Below, piece by piece: positions 56,123-64,000 of a stretch of DNA of 64,000 nucleotides. A program made the translations under genes and the position numbers. The DNA is from Caldisericota bacterium (GTDB taxonomy: Bacteria; Caldisericota; JANLFM01). Location: assembly GCA_024655965.1 (NCBI GenBank), contig JANLFL010000004.1:70084-134083 (forward strand), written 5' to 3'. The notes beneath the pieces were generated by a model that was given only the letters and a program-made list of their open reading frames with translations, had not been told where the DNA came from and made no database searches. Position 1 is the first letter of the stretch; each line of letters opens with the position of its first letter.

Positions 56123-56358
56123 CTTTCCACGATCCATTCTATTATTTTATTGGGCAAATGCCCTCCCCGTAAAATCCTCAAATCCTTTTCCTTGACTTTT
56201 AAGAAAGCGGAGAGCAGTTCAAGGCATTCCCTGTTGGCTTTTCCCCCAGAGGGAGGCGACTTCACCCTGACTGTGAAAGAATCTTCCCCCGTCGGGGTTA
56301 CCAGTTGTTGGGAGGAGGAGGGAATGACTTTTACTTTAAATAGTATCCGCTGAGCCAC
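56119..56358 (-). CDS. DUF167 (YggU) family protein
   Basis: The 79-residue protein has the DUF167 core: [28 protein letters not shown] and LLSAFLKVKEKDLRILRG. Members are small alpha/beta proteins of unknown role, usually near yggT or division genes. It starts at GTG, overlaps divIVA by 23 bases and the lipoprotein by 4. Confidence 0.9.
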   Translation of the reverse strand: MAQRILFKVKVIPSSSQQLVTPTGEDSFTVRVKSPPSGGKANRECLELLSAFLKVKEKDLRILRGGHLPNKIIEWIVER

Positions 56359-56809
56359 CCTGAGTTTCAGTGCGGTCGAGGATTTCCAGGAAGGAAGTTA
56401 AAAGTGCTTTTATCTCAGCCCGTAAGCGGTGGTATAAAATGCGCATTTCCTCAATCTTGCGGTTGGTCTCTTGGAGTTTCTTCTCCGCCTCCATCTGAGC
56501 CCCGCTTTTGATTAATTCCGCTTCTTTCTGGGCGTTACTTTTTACTTCCTCCGCAACCTTTTGAGCAAGAAGGAGAGAGTTTCTCAGGTTTTCCTCCATG
56601 GTCCGGTAATCTTCCAGTTTTTGAGCCAAGGCGCTCAATTCCTCTTTTAGAGAGGAGTTTTCCCGGACCAGGGACTCATAATCGGAGGAAAGAGTGCTTA
56701 AAAACTCATCAACCTCCTGCCGATTATACCCCCGAAAAGAGAGGGAGAACTCCTTCCGCGAGAGGTCTAAAGGGGTAATTTTTAAGTTTGCCGAGCTATT
56801 AGATGGCAC
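56336..56809 (-). CDS. divIVA: DivIVA domain protein
   Basis: The 157-residue cytosolic protein has the DivIVA N-terminal membrane-binding module ([27 protein letters not shown]) followed by a long coiled coil to about 150. DivIVA marks curved membrane at poles and septa. The start is GTG at 56809, 28 bases inside oppF, with no good ribosome site, so translation is coupled. The neighbouring DUF167 gene is also typical of the division cluster. Confidence 0.9.
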   Translation of the reverse strand: MPSNSSANLKITPLDLSRKEFSLSFRGYNRQEVDEFLSTLSSDYESLVRENSSLKEELSALAQKLEDYRTMEENLRNSLLLAQKVAEEVKSNAQKEAELIKSGAQMEAEKKLQETNRKIEEMRILYHRLRAEIKALLTSFLEILDRTETQGGSADTI

Positions 56810-57780
56810 CAGACTAAATGGTTATTCCCAACATCAACAGCTTCAGGTATTTCCTTGTCGCAAGGTTCAAAGCGGTAACGGCAACGGGTGTGGAAGACGC
56901 ATCCCTTTGGCGGATTGATCGGGCTGGGAATATCTCCCTGAAGGATTATCCTTTGCTTTTTCACATCCGGGTCGGGAACCGGGACCGCCGAGAGGAGTGC
57001 CTGAGTGTAGGGGTGAAGAGGATTGCCAAAAAGGTCTTCGTTATCAGCGGTTTCCATCAGTTTTCCAAGATACATCACCGCAACCCGATCGGACATGTGC
57101 TTCACCACTGCCAGGTCGTGGGCGATGAAAAGGTAGGTCAGATTAAACTTTTCCTGGAGCTCAATCAAAAGGTTGATGATTTGAGATTGAATGGAAACAT
57201 CCAGAGCGGAGACAGGTTCATCAGCCACGATGAATTTGGGATTCATGGCCAGAGCCCGAGCAATACCGATCCTCTGCCTTTGCCCACCTGAGAATTCGTG
57301 GGGGTACCTCCTCAGGTACTCCGGGCGGAGCCCCACGATCTCCATTAACTCCTTAACCCTCTCCTCGCGCTCCTTTTTTGTCCCGATCCCGTGAACAAGC
57401 AGAGGTTCGCCGATGATGTCTCCCACCGGGAACCTGGGGTTTAAAGAGCCAAAGGGGTCCTGAAAAATTATTTGCATGTCCCTCCTAAGCATCCTAAGTT
57501 CCTGGGGTTTCATCTTGAAGACGTTCTTCCCCTGGAACCATACCTCCCCTTTGGTGGGTTCCATCAATCTCAAGATGGTCCGGCCAACGGTTGTCTTTCC
57601 GCTTCCGCTCTCCCCAACAAGTCCTAAGGTTTTTCCCTGGGGGATTTCGAAGCTTACTCCGTCAACCGCTTTAACATCTCCAACGTGCCGACCAATTACT
57701 CCCCGGATGATGGGGAAGTATTTCACCAAATTATTGACTTTGATAAAGACGGAATCCTGGTTCATTTTGGTCTCTTCCAT
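56782..57780 (-). CDS. oppF: Oligopeptide ABC transporter ATPase (OppF/DppF)
   Basis: The 332-residue ATPase has Walker [13 protein letters not shown]-loop [13 protein letters not shown], signature [15 protein letters not shown] and Walker [14 protein letters not shown]. The C-terminal oligopeptide extension has four cysteines (CVFHTRC, CDKE, WCHL) like those that bind a [4Fe-4S] cluster in dipeptide ATPases. It follows oppD by two bases with a GGAGG site. Confidence 0.95.
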   Translation of the reverse strand: MEETKMNQDSVFIKVNNLVKYFPIIRGVIGRHVGDVKAVDGVSFEIPQGKTLGLVGESGSGKTTVGRTILRLMEPTKGEVWFQGKNVFKMKPQELRMLRRDMQIIFQDPFGSLNPRFPVGDIIGEPLLVHGIGTKKEREERVKELMEIVGLRPEYLRRYPHEFSGGQRQRIGIARALAMNPKFIVADEPVSALDVSIQSQIINLLIELQEKFNLTYLFIAHDLAVVKHMSDRVAVMYLGKLMETADNEDLFGNPLHPYTQALLSAVPVPDPDVKKQRIILQGDIPSPINPPKGCVFHTRCRYRFEPCDKEIPEAVDVGNNHLVWCHLIARQT

Positions 57781-57782
57781 GG

Positions 57783-58775
57783 TTAATCTCCTCCGGGTTT
57801 AAGGGGGTAGAAGCACCTAACCCAGTGATTGGGGGTAATTTCCTCAAGCTCTGGCTTCTCTTCCCGGCACCTATCCTGCGCAAAAGAGCACCGTGGATGG
57901 AAAGCGCATCCTTTGGGCATGTTATAGGGGCTAGGAACCACTCCGGGAATGGTGGGGAGGGGTTCCTTCGTTTTTTTCCGGTCAAGCCTGGGAATGGAAA
58001 TCAGAAGTCCTCCAGTATAAGGGTGCCTGGGGGCTTTGAAGATCTCCCGAGCAACCGCGTATTCCACAATTTTCCCGGCATACATTACCGCAATGTGTTC
58101 TGCCATCTCCGCTACCACTGCCAGGTTATGGGTAATCAAGAGGATGGCCATCCCCAGCTTTTCTTTCAAGGATTTCATCAATTCCAGAATTTGAGCCTGA
58201 ATGGTTACATCTAAAGCGGTGGTTGGCTCGTCAGCGATCAAAAGGTCGGGATTGCAGGAAAGAGCCATGGCAATCATCACCCTCTGTCTCATCCCGCCGC
58301 TCATCTGGTGAGGATACTCTCGAGCCCTCCGCTCCGGAGATGGGATCCCAACGAGCTCCAGCATTTCAATGGTCTTCTTCCAGGCTTCGTTCCGGGAAAC
58401 TCCCTGATGAAGCATCACCGCTTCCGCAATTTGATCGCCAATAGTGTAAACCGGGTTCAGGGAAGTCATGGGTTCCTGGAAGATCATGGAGATTTCCGAA
58501 CCCCGGATTTTGCGCATCTCATTCGGACCCTTCTTCAAAAGATCCTCTCCCTTGAACCAGATTTCTCCTCCCACGATTTTCCCAGGAGGGCTTTGGACAA
58601 GCTGCATGATCGAGAGGGAGGTCACACTCTTGCCACATGCGGATTCCCCTACCAGGCCCATGGTCTCTCCGGCAAAAATCTGAAAACTGACGTCATCAAC
58701 GGCGGGGACCACACCTTCGTCGGTATAGAAATAAGTCTTGAGGTTTTTTACATCCAGAAGCACTTGGTCTTTCAA
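57783..58775 (-). CDS. oppD: Oligopeptide ABC transporter ATPase (OppD/DppD)
   Basis: The 330-residue partner ATPase. Walker A reads GESACGKS, and the signature is [15 protein letters not shown] with Walker [14 protein letters not shown]. The C-terminal extension repeats the cysteine pattern CAFHPRC, CREE and RCFYP. It forms the heterodimeric motor with OppF. It lies 24 bases after oppC. Confidence 0.95.
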   Translation of the reverse strand: MKDQVLLDVKNLKTYFYTDEGVVPAVDDVSFQIFAGETMGLVGESACGKSVTSLSIMQLVQSPPGKIVGGEIWFKGEDLLKKGPNEMRKIRGSEISMIFQEPMTSLNPVYTIGDQIAEAVMLHQGVSRNEAWKKTIEMLELVGIPSPERRAREYPHQMSGGMRQRVMIAMALSCNPDLLIADEPTTALDVTIQAQILELMKSLKEKLGMAILLITHNLAVVAEMAEHIAVMYAGKIVEYAVAREIFKAPRHPYTGGLLISIPRLDRKKTKEPLPTIPGVVPSPYNMPKGCAFHPRCSFAQDRCREEKPELEEITPNHWVRCFYPLKPGGD

Positions 58776-58799
58776 TTTTTCACCTCATTTAAGTGGAAA

Positions 58800-59708
58800 T
58801 CAGATCTTAAGGCGAGGATCAAGGGCATCCCTTAAACCGTCACCCATGAAATTAAAGGAAAGAACAGTAATGAACAGGAAAAATCCCGGGTAGAAAATCA
58901 ACCAGGGCCCGTTTCCGGGGGCAAAAATGTACTCAGCCGCGGTCTGAAGGATATTTCCCCAGGAAGGCAGTGGTGGTTGAATCCCTAACCCAAGGTAGCT
59001 TAAGGCAGCTTCTCCAACGATATTCCCTCCCATCGCCAGGGTGGTTGAGACGATGATAGGAGCCATGGAATTTAAAAGGAGGTGTCGGACCATTATTCGC
59101 CAGTTGGAAGCGCCAACTGCTTTAGCTGCTTCCACAAATTCCATATTTTTTAGGGAAAGAACCACACCCCGGACCAAACGAGCGTCTCCCATCCAACCAA
59201 AGGCCACAAATATCCCGACCAAAGTCCAGAATCCTGGTCCAAAAGCCATAGCAAGAACCAAATAAAGAGGAATGTAAGGAAGGGACATCATTACGTCAGT
59301 GAAACGCATCAGGGCTTCGTCGATCCAGCCTCCAAAGAAAGCGGATACAACTCCGATTAATGACCCGATCAGTACGGAGGCGATCGCTGAAATGAACCCT
59401 ACCGCAATAGAAACCCTCCCGCCATAAAGAATCCTGGCAACCACATCCCTTCCCAGGTCATCCGTTCCGAACCAGTGTTGGGAGGAGGGAAGAGCGTAAC
59501 GACCGGTCAAATCCTGGGTAACGTAGTCGTTCCCTGTGAAATAAACATAAAGCGGGTACCCGGCATAACAGGCAAAAATCATGAACAGGATTACAATACC
59601 GCCAAACATTGCCAGTTTGTGCTTCCGGAACCTGGTCCAGACCATCTGCCAATAGGAGAAGGACGGAGCTAATTCAATTGTTACATCACCTGGTAAAGCG
59701 GTAGCCAT
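58800..59708 (-). CDS. oppC: Oligopeptide ABC transporter permease (OppC)
   Basis: The 302-residue membrane permease has a first helix near 35-55, an extracytoplasmic segment with HWFGTDDLGRDV and five more helices. The ATPase-contacting EAA loop is VEAAKAVGASNWRIMVRHLL. It pairs with OppB. The start ATG lies 10 bases after the oppB stop. Confidence 0.95.
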   Translation of the reverse strand: MATALPGDVTIELAPSFSYWQMVWTRFRKHKLAMFGGIVILFMIFACYAGYPLYVYFTGNDYVTQDLTGRYALPSSQHWFGTDDLGRDVVARILYGGRVSIAVGFISAIASVLIGSLIGVVSAFFGGWIDEALMRFTDVMMSLPYIPLYLVLAMAFGPGFWTLVGIFVAFGWMGDARLVRGVVLSLKNMEFVEAAKAVGASNWRIMVRHLLLNSMAPIIVSTTLAMGGNIVGEAALSYLGLGIQPPLPSWGNILQTAAEYIFAPGNGPWLIFYPGFFLFITVLSFNFMGDGLRDALDPRLKI

Positions 59709-59718
59709 TTTTGTCCTC

Positions 59719-60720
59719 CTAAGAGTAACGGATTCTTGGGTCTACGACCGCATACAGGATATCCGCCACAAGGTTAAAAAATATGGTGATCACAGCAAGG
59801 AAGAGGATATCGGTCATTGCCACGGCGTAGTCCTTTCCGAGGACTGCTTGATAGAGCATCCTTCCCACTCCTGGGTAGGCGAATACGGTCTCGGTGATCA
59901 CAGCGCCGGCAAAAAGCCCGGGGATGGATAACGTCAGGATAGTAACCATGGGAATTAAAGCGTTTCTTAAGGCGTGTTTGTAAATAACCCGGTTTTCCGG
60001 AAGGCCTTTTGCCCGAGCCGTCCTCACATAATCTGCCCGAATTACCTCGAGCAAGGAGGAGCGCATGTACCTGGTCCAGTGCGCCATGTTGTAAATCGCA
60101 AGGACCATGGTCGGGAGGAAAAGATGCCACAATCTATCGTAAAAGGTCCCCTGGTAAGACTTTCCGAAGGACATGATATCCCCCGCGGGGAAGAGCGGGA
60201 AGCCGAATAACCTCGAGGGGATTAAATGGAAAATGATGATAGACATCAGGCCAAGCCAGAAGGTGGGGAGGGACATTCCAAGAAAGGAAAGGGTAGTGAA
60301 AGTGTAATCAAAGGTTGAGTACTGCTTTAGAGCTGAATAAATCCCAATGGGGATAGCAATGATCAAAGAAATGATCAAGGAAGCTCCCATAAGGATCAGG
60401 GAATTGGGCAAAAAGAGCATTATCGCCCCAAAAGCAGTCTGATTCGGCCAGATTCGAGACCATCCCCACTCCCCTTGCATAATCTGCTTTAACCAGTGAA
60501 AGTACTGGGTATAAAGGGGGAGAGGCCTCCCTTCGGCATCAACCAACCCCAATCTCATCTTCTCCCTCAGGATATCTTCAGGGTGCACCCGGGGGTTCAA
60601 CATAATCATGTATTCCGCAGGGTCAGGGCCTGATAAACGGAGGAGCAGGAAGGTGAGGATGGAGATGAGAATCAAAATGGGGATCATTTGTAGGAACCTG
60701 CGAACTATATAGGTAAACAC
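59719..60720 (-). CDS. oppB: Oligopeptide ABC transporter permease (OppB)
   Basis: The 333-residue permease begins MFTYIVRRFLQMIPILILIS, the invariant OppB N-terminal helix, and has the EAA loop TARAKGLPENRVIYKHALRN. The start is GTG with GGAG upstream. It is separated from the binding-protein gene by a 159-base gap with a strong hairpin and a candidate promoter, so its level may be set independently. Confidence 0.95.
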   Translation of the reverse strand: MFTYIVRRFLQMIPILILISILTFLLLRLSGPDPAEYMIMLNPRVHPEDILREKMRLGLVDAEGRPLPLYTQYFHWLKQIMQGEWGWSRIWPNQTAFGAIMLFLPNSLILMGASLIISLIIAIPIGIYSALKQYSTFDYTFTTLSFLGMSLPTFWLGLMSIIIFHLIPSRLFGFPLFPAGDIMSFGKSYQGTFYDRLWHLFLPTMVLAIYNMAHWTRYMRSSLLEVIRADYVRTARAKGLPENRVIYKHALRNALIPMVTILTLSIPGLFAGAVITETVFAYPGVGRMLYQAVLGKDYAVAMTDILFLAVITIFFNLVADILYAVVDPRIRYS

Positions 60721-60778
60721 TTTCGATTCTCTCCTTTATGAGGTTCTTTTTTTAACATCTAAAATTGAAATCTTTAAA

Positions 60779-60807
60779 TTTGTACTAAATTTAAAAAAAA
60801 ATATCAA
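60779..60807 (-). promoter_or_regulatory. Candidate internal promoter of oppBCDF
   Basis: Minus strand: TTGATA (60807-60802), 17 bases made of nine T then AAATTTAG, and TACAAA (60784-60779). It lies just after the hairpin at 60821-60850. Confidence 0.5.
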
Positions 60808-60820
60808 CTATTCCTTTTAA

Positions 60821-60850
60821 GTGTGGTAGCCCCTTTCGGGGCTACCACAC
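60821..60850 (-). terminator. Strong hairpin between the binding protein and oppB
   Basis: A perfect 13-bp stem GTGTGGTAGCCCC/GGGGCTACCACAC with a four-base loop lies 29 bases after the binding-protein stop. No T-run follows directly, although T9 begins 19 bases later. It may stabilise or partly terminate the upstream mRNA, giving more binding protein than permease. Confidence 0.6.
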
Positions 60851-60879
60851 CTCTTAATTTAAATCTTCAGGGAGAAGTA

Positions 60880-63153
60880 TTACTCCCAGTACCAGTAAGC
60901 GACATTCCAGGTGATCGAGGACCAGTTAGGGTCATCAATTCCCTGGAGGCGAGCTTTATAGAGCGCGGCGTCCGCGGTAAACAGAAGAGGAACTACCGGC
61001 ATATCCTGAAGGAGAATCTGCTGGGCCTTGAGGTTGGCTTCCTTTGCCTTGGCGATGTCGAAGGTATCCTGAATTACCTGAGCCCACTTATCATACTCGG
61101 GGTTGGAGTAGCCGCAGTAATTCTGGCCCTGAGGGTTCTCTGGCCAAGCGATGCGGTCGCCACGGAAGACGTCGGTAACAGGATAACGAGGATCGGTGGA
61201 ACCCCAAGCGAACTCGACCATGTCAGGGTAACCCCTCTTGTATCCGGCCCAACTGTCGGTGAAGAACACGCCACCGGGTTTGAAGTCAAGGTTAACCTTG
61301 ATGCCCACGTCGGCCAGGTTCTTTTGCCAGATTGTGGCCATCTGCTGGCGGTCAGTCCTGTTGGTGGTGGAAAGTTGAACCTCTAACTTCTTTCCACCCT
61401 TATCGCGAATTCCGTCCCCATCCGTGTCCTTCCAGCCGGCTTCGTCAAGGAGTTGCTTGGCTTTTTCAGGATTGTATGTGGGAACCAGATCTAAGCCAAT
61501 CTCTTCGGCTGTGACAAAGACAATGGCCACAGCGGGCGGGCACATTGAGAAGGCAGGGGGTTCATAGCCCTTGTAAAGGACCTGGGATGCCTCTTCACGG
61601 TTTACAGCATTTGCGATGGCCAAGCGGACTTTGCGTCCGGACTCGGGATCGTCAGGAGGGTTAAAGATGGGGTGCTTCACGCCATCGTAGTTCCAGAGGT
61701 TGAACTCGATGTGTTCGGTGTAAGTGGAGGGGTGAAGTTCATAAACCACTCCGGGAATCCGGTTCAGGTTGTCGATGGCGGTTGCGGTGGTTACACCAAT
61801 TCCTGGGATGGTGAGGTCCAAATCGCCAGAGGCGATTCGGGCGTAAATGGTGGAAGCATCGGGGATGAAGAGCCAGATGAGTTTCTTGATGTTGGGTTTG
61901 CCGAAGTGGTAGTCATCGCGGGCAGAGAGGGTCATAGAGGAGCCTACGGTCCAGGAGTCAATCTTGTAGGCGCCATGGCCAAGGGGATAGGTGTTGACAT
62001 CGGAGCGGAAGAAGCCCTCGGGGTTGGTGGCTACGAGATCAGCGTATTTGTGCTTGGCAAGAGAGAAGGCGGGACCATAAACGGCACCGGATTTCTCCGA
62101 AGAATAGACAACCTTTAAAGTGTAGTCGTCAAGCTTCTCAATGCTCACAACTGCATCCTCAGGATCACGGGAGTCAGCGGGAATGGCTTCATTAATTAAA
62201 ACCTCGTGCCCAAAAATGGCATCGTCAAGGGTCACTTGAACGCCGTCGGACCAGTATACTGGAGTCTTGCGCAGGTGCCAGGTGACCTCCATGGTACCAT
62301 CCTCGTTGAGTTTAACAAGCCCGTTCTCCAGGGAGGGAACCTCCTGAGCGAAGATGGGATAGTAAACGCCCTTCTGAGTAGTCCCTTTCCCTTCGGGAGC
62401 GATCCCGATCCAGCCATCAAGGGTGCAGTTCAGGATCTGGCTCTTGGCCGCCATGTTGTTGTGGTAGGGATACATTTTGGCTGGCTCTTGAGCCATACCG
62501 ATTACCACCTGTCCGCCCTGTGTCGGGGGTTTCATGGCATGATAGACAGCGTAAGCGGTCTCACCACGGGTAGCGGCCTTCTGAGGCTCGATTGTCCTTC
62601 CGGGATGGTAGGTGAGGATCTGAACATCAGCATGGTAAGCGATGGTCACTGCGCCCCATGCCCACTCGGAGACGGCAGCGCAGTCGTTCGCCTGGACGAA
62701 GGCTTCCTGATACTTCTTGGCATCCTCCTCGCGTCCCAGCACCCTGATCATCAAGGTGGCCATCTGCTCGCGGGTGATGTTCTCCTCGGGGTGGAAACCG
62801 CCATCCGGGAACCCCTTGACCCATCCCTTGTCAGCCACGGCCTCAATGAAACCTAAGGCCCAGTGGTCAGCGGGGACATCGTTGAAGGTAGAGGTGGTGA
62901 ACCCGGTAGTGTTGAGACCGAAAGCCACAGCCACAAGCTTGGCGAATTGGGCCCTGGTAACTTCCTGATCGGGCTTGAAGGTACCATCCGGGAATCCGGA
63001 AACTACGCCGGCCTCCACCAGTTTGGTGATCTCCTTCTCAAAGGGATGGCCGGAAATGTCGGAGAGGGTCACCGCGCCAACCTTTGGGGTGTAGGCCAGG
63101 GTGAGCACCATCAACGCAGCAATTGCCAGTACTAAAAGTTTCTTCATTCTCAC
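60880..63153 (-). CDS. oppA: SLH-anchored oligopeptide-binding protein
   Basis: This 757-residue exported protein has a classical signal peptide (KKLLVLAIAALMVLTLAYT, 4-22) without a lipobox cysteine. Three S-layer homology repeats follow at about 30-70, 90-135 and 150-205 (FPDGTFKPDQEVTRAQFAKL, FPDGGFHPEENITREQMATL). A family 5 solute-binding domain covers about 215-757 (VVIGMAQEPAKMYPY, GHGAYKIDSWTVG, then RLAIANAVNRE). A calcium-loop-like DTDGDGIRDKGG sits near 585. The SLH repeats would hold it on a cell-wall polymer instead of a lipid anchor. It precedes oppBCDF. The ligand is likely peptides. The ATG has an AGGAGGAG site. Confidence 0.93.
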   Translation of the reverse strand: MRMKKLLVLAIAALMVLTLAYTPKVGAVTLSDISGHPFEKEITKLVEAGVVSGFPDGTFKPDQEVTRAQFAKLVAVAFGLNTTGFTTSTFNDVPADHWALGFIEAVADKGWVKGFPDGGFHPEENITREQMATLMIRVLGREEDAKKYQEAFVQANDCAAVSEWAWGAVTIAYHADVQILTYHPGRTIEPQKAATRGETAYAVYHAMKPPTQGGQVVIGMAQEPAKMYPYHNNMAAKSQILNCTLDGWIGIAPEGKGTTQKGVYYPIFAQEVPSLENGLVKLNEDGTMEVTWHLRKTPVYWSDGVQVTLDDAIFGHEVLINEAIPADSRDPEDAVVSIEKLDDYTLKVVYSSEKSGAVYGPAFSLAKHKYADLVATNPEGFFRSDVNTYPLGHGAYKIDSWTVGSSMTLSARDDYHFGKPNIKKLIWLFIPDASTIYARIASGDLDLTIPGIGVTTATAIDNLNRIPGVVYELHPSTYTEHIEFNLWNYDGVKHPIFNPPDDPESGRKVRLAIANAVNREEASQVLYKGYEPPAFSMCPPAVAIVFVTAEEIGLDLVPTYNPEKAKQLLDEAGWKDTDGDGIRDKGGKKLEVQLSTTNRTDRQQMATIWQKNLADVGIKVNLDFKPGGVFFTDSWAGYKRGYPDMVEFAWGSTDPRYPVTDVFRGDRIAWPENPQGQNYCGYSNPEYDKWAQVIQDTFDIAKAKEANLKAQQILLQDMPVVPLLFTADAALYKARLQGIDDPNWSSITWNVAYWYWE

Positions 63154-63225
63154 TCCTCCTTGTTAAGAATTCCCTTACTCAAAAACAAACCCTCTTTTTC
63201 TCCCTTCAATCACCTCCTTGATGAA
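63154..63225 (-). promoter_or_regulatory. oppA leader with two Shine-Dalgarno-like sequences
   Basis: The 72-base gap holds AAGGAGGAG just before the oppA ATG and, farther upstream at 63219-63208 (minus), AAGGAGGTGATT, a near-perfect complement of the 16S 3' end. A TTG three bases later opens an 18-codon frame that stops in the oppA ribosome site. I see no convincing promoter. Confidence 0.4.
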
Positions 63226-63669
63226 TTAATAAAATGCAATCCGGTAATTCAACCCTTCCTGGCTGGGAGGGTTATGCGGAAAACCGGAATCCTTCCAGGC
63301 AATTTCTGTCGATTTACCTTCATAATTTCCGGGATTAATTCCCCTGATTAAATCAAGAGAAAGAGGGGAAAGCAAGAGCAGGACCCCTATGCAAAAGACC
63401 ACGAGAAGAGCATAGGAGGGGGCGAACCTCTTTCTGCCTTTTTTCTCCTCAAAAGCCTTCACCTGTTCCCAATTAAGGTTGGGAGCCAATTGAGGGGATC
63501 CGAGGAAAAGTTCTTTCCTAAGGTTTACAAGAAAAGACTTCTCTTTATTGAGAGCTCTTTGACAGTTGGGGCAGTCTTGAAGGTGTGATTTCAACCATTC
63601 AGCTAAATCGCCGTCAAGATCATTGGAAATGAAAGCTTCGAATAGACTTCGAGCCTTTTTACAGCTCAT
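63226..63669 (-). CDS. Zinc-finger anti-sigma factor
   Basis: The 147-residue membrane protein has an N-terminal anti-sigma zinc finger (CKKARSLFEAFISNDLDGDL and HLQDCPNCQRAL, with the H-x3-C-x2-C set). A linker and one helix follow at about 86-104 (YALLVVFCIGVLLLLS), then a short extracytoplasmic tail. It would hold its cognate ECF sigma factor until a signal arrives. Its ATG overlaps the sigma gene by 11 bases. Confidence 0.9.
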   Translation of the reverse strand: MSCKKARSLFEAFISNDLDGDLAEWLKSHLQDCPNCQRALNKEKSFLVNLRKELFLGSPQLAPNLNWEQVKAFEEKKGRKRFAPSYALLVVFCIGVLLLLSPLSLDLIRGINPGNYEGKSTEIAWKDSGFPHNPPSQEGLNYRIAFY

Positions 63670-64000
63670 AAGCTTCCTCCTCGGAAGGGTTCCAGAGTCC
63701 TTGACCCTCGAGATCCGCTTTTAATTTTTTCAAAGCGGCATTTAAGCGGGACTTAACGGTACCGAGGGGGCATTTTAAAATCCTGGCAATTTCCTTCTGG
63801 CTATAGCCCTCAAGGTACCTCAATACAATAACGGCCCGGTATGGAAAACTTAACCTGCTTACCGCTTCCATAACCCCGATGGAGAAGGGGCTATTCTCCC
63901 GCAGGTTGACCTGCACCATGCTCATGTCGCCAAAAAGGCTCAATTTCTTCCTTTCTCTTAAAATTGCACAACATTTGTTAATTAGAATCCGCGTAATCCA
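63659..64000 (-). CDS. ECF sigma factor, 5' part beyond right edge
   Basis: The minus frame is open to the window edge, so the visible 113 residues are the C-terminal part. It begins WITRILINKCCAILRERKK, matching the end of region 2/linker (W-x-x-R-I-x-I-N). Region 4 is complete: LSFPYRAVIVLRYLEGYSQKEIARIL then CPLGTVKSRLNAALKKLK, a helix-turn-helix that reads the -35. An internal TTG at 63943 is not the true start. It is the partner of the anti-sigma factor downstream. Confidence 0.92.
   Translation of the reverse strand, partial: WITRILINKCCAILRERKKLSLFGDMSMVQVNLRENSPFSIGVMEAVSRLSFPYRAVIVLRYLEGYSQKEIARILKCPLGTVKSRLNAALKKLKADLEGQGLWNPSEEEAYEL

Overview
The window is a 64 kb stretch of an ordinary bacterial chromosome, almost wall to wall with genes, and I see no phage, transposon, CRISPR array or rRNA operon in it. 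Gene content and order look Gram-positive-like: yabE-type/rsmA/ispE, efp/asp23/nusB, ispA/dxs/nadK/recN, ptb/buk, yebC/ruvCAB/spoIID/queA/tgt, secDF/rel/dtd/asnS/hisS followed by a 6S RNA, coaD/rsmD/recG/fakA/asp23/rpmB, remA/gmk/rpoZ/priA/fmt/rlmN, DivIVA, and an S-layer-homology-anchored solute-binding protein. A PriA that has lost its helicase motifs, as is known in Actinobacteria, together with Bacillota-like traits (SpoIID, ThiT, SLH domains), would fit a deep-branching actinobacterial or Bacillota-allied lineage. That placement is an inference. 2-oxoacid:ferredoxin oxidoreductase, phosphate butyryltransferase/butyrate kinase, glutamate dehydrogenase and a peptide importer point to an anaerobic amino-acid or peptide fermenter.

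Layout. 1-5.5 kb (minus): two tandem PEP/pyruvate-binding-domain proteins, one carrying receiver-like domains, downstream of glutamate dehydrogenase, which has its own sigma70-type promoter and an attenuator-like hairpin. A tRNA-Val follows. 6.2-24.7 kb (minus): one long directon of about two dozen overlapping genes. It runs from pepQ/efp through isoprenoid genes, recN, butyrate kinase/phosphotransbutyrylase, a P-loop ATPase, the four-subunit 2-oxoacid:ferredoxin oxidoreductase, a peptidase, Nudix, deoB, a 3D/G5 cell-wall protein, rsmA and ispE. 24.7-41.3 kb (plus): yebC, ruvCAB, spoIID, queA, tgt, an HD protein, a fused SecDF, a CDF transporter with a triple C-terminal domain, rel, dtd, tRNA-Ala, asnS, hisS and a 6S RNA. 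41.3-46.9 kb (minus): coiled-coil protein, coaD, rsmD, recG, fakA, asp23. rpmB stands alone on plus at 47 kb. 47.1-53.5 kb (minus): thiN and thiT under a TPP riboswitch, then rlmN, fmt, priA, rpoZ, gmk, remA. 53.6-63.2 kb (minus): rluD, lspA, surE, a lipoprotein, a DUF167 protein, divIVA, and an oligopeptide ABC importer whose binding protein carries three SLH domains. The right edge holds an anti-sigma factor and a truncated ECF sigma gene.

How the genes fit together. Peptides captured by the SLH-anchored binding protein enter through OppBCDF. Amino acids are deaminated by glutamate dehydrogenase and its transaminase partners, and branched 2-oxoacids are oxidised to acyl-CoA by the ferredoxin-dependent enzyme. 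Ptb and Buk then recover ATP. The PEP/pyruvate-binding proteins may link to the pyruvate node, but their reaction is unknown. The rest is translation, DNA repair, isoprenoid, cofactor and envelope housekeeping.

The most interesting material is regulatory. Three promoters have a -10 hexamer that begins exactly at the upstream gene's stop codon (tRNA-Ala, 6S RNA, TPP riboswitch). Two divergent promoters share one -35 element, and one of them looks leaderless. The TPP riboswitch has a clear terminator/antiterminator switch. The rpmB terminator lies inside the convergent thiN gene. No entirely new multi-gene system is evident. The receiver/PEP-binding protein pair, the SLH-binding-protein fusion and the ATPase embedded in the fermentation operon are the best candidates for undescribed biology.
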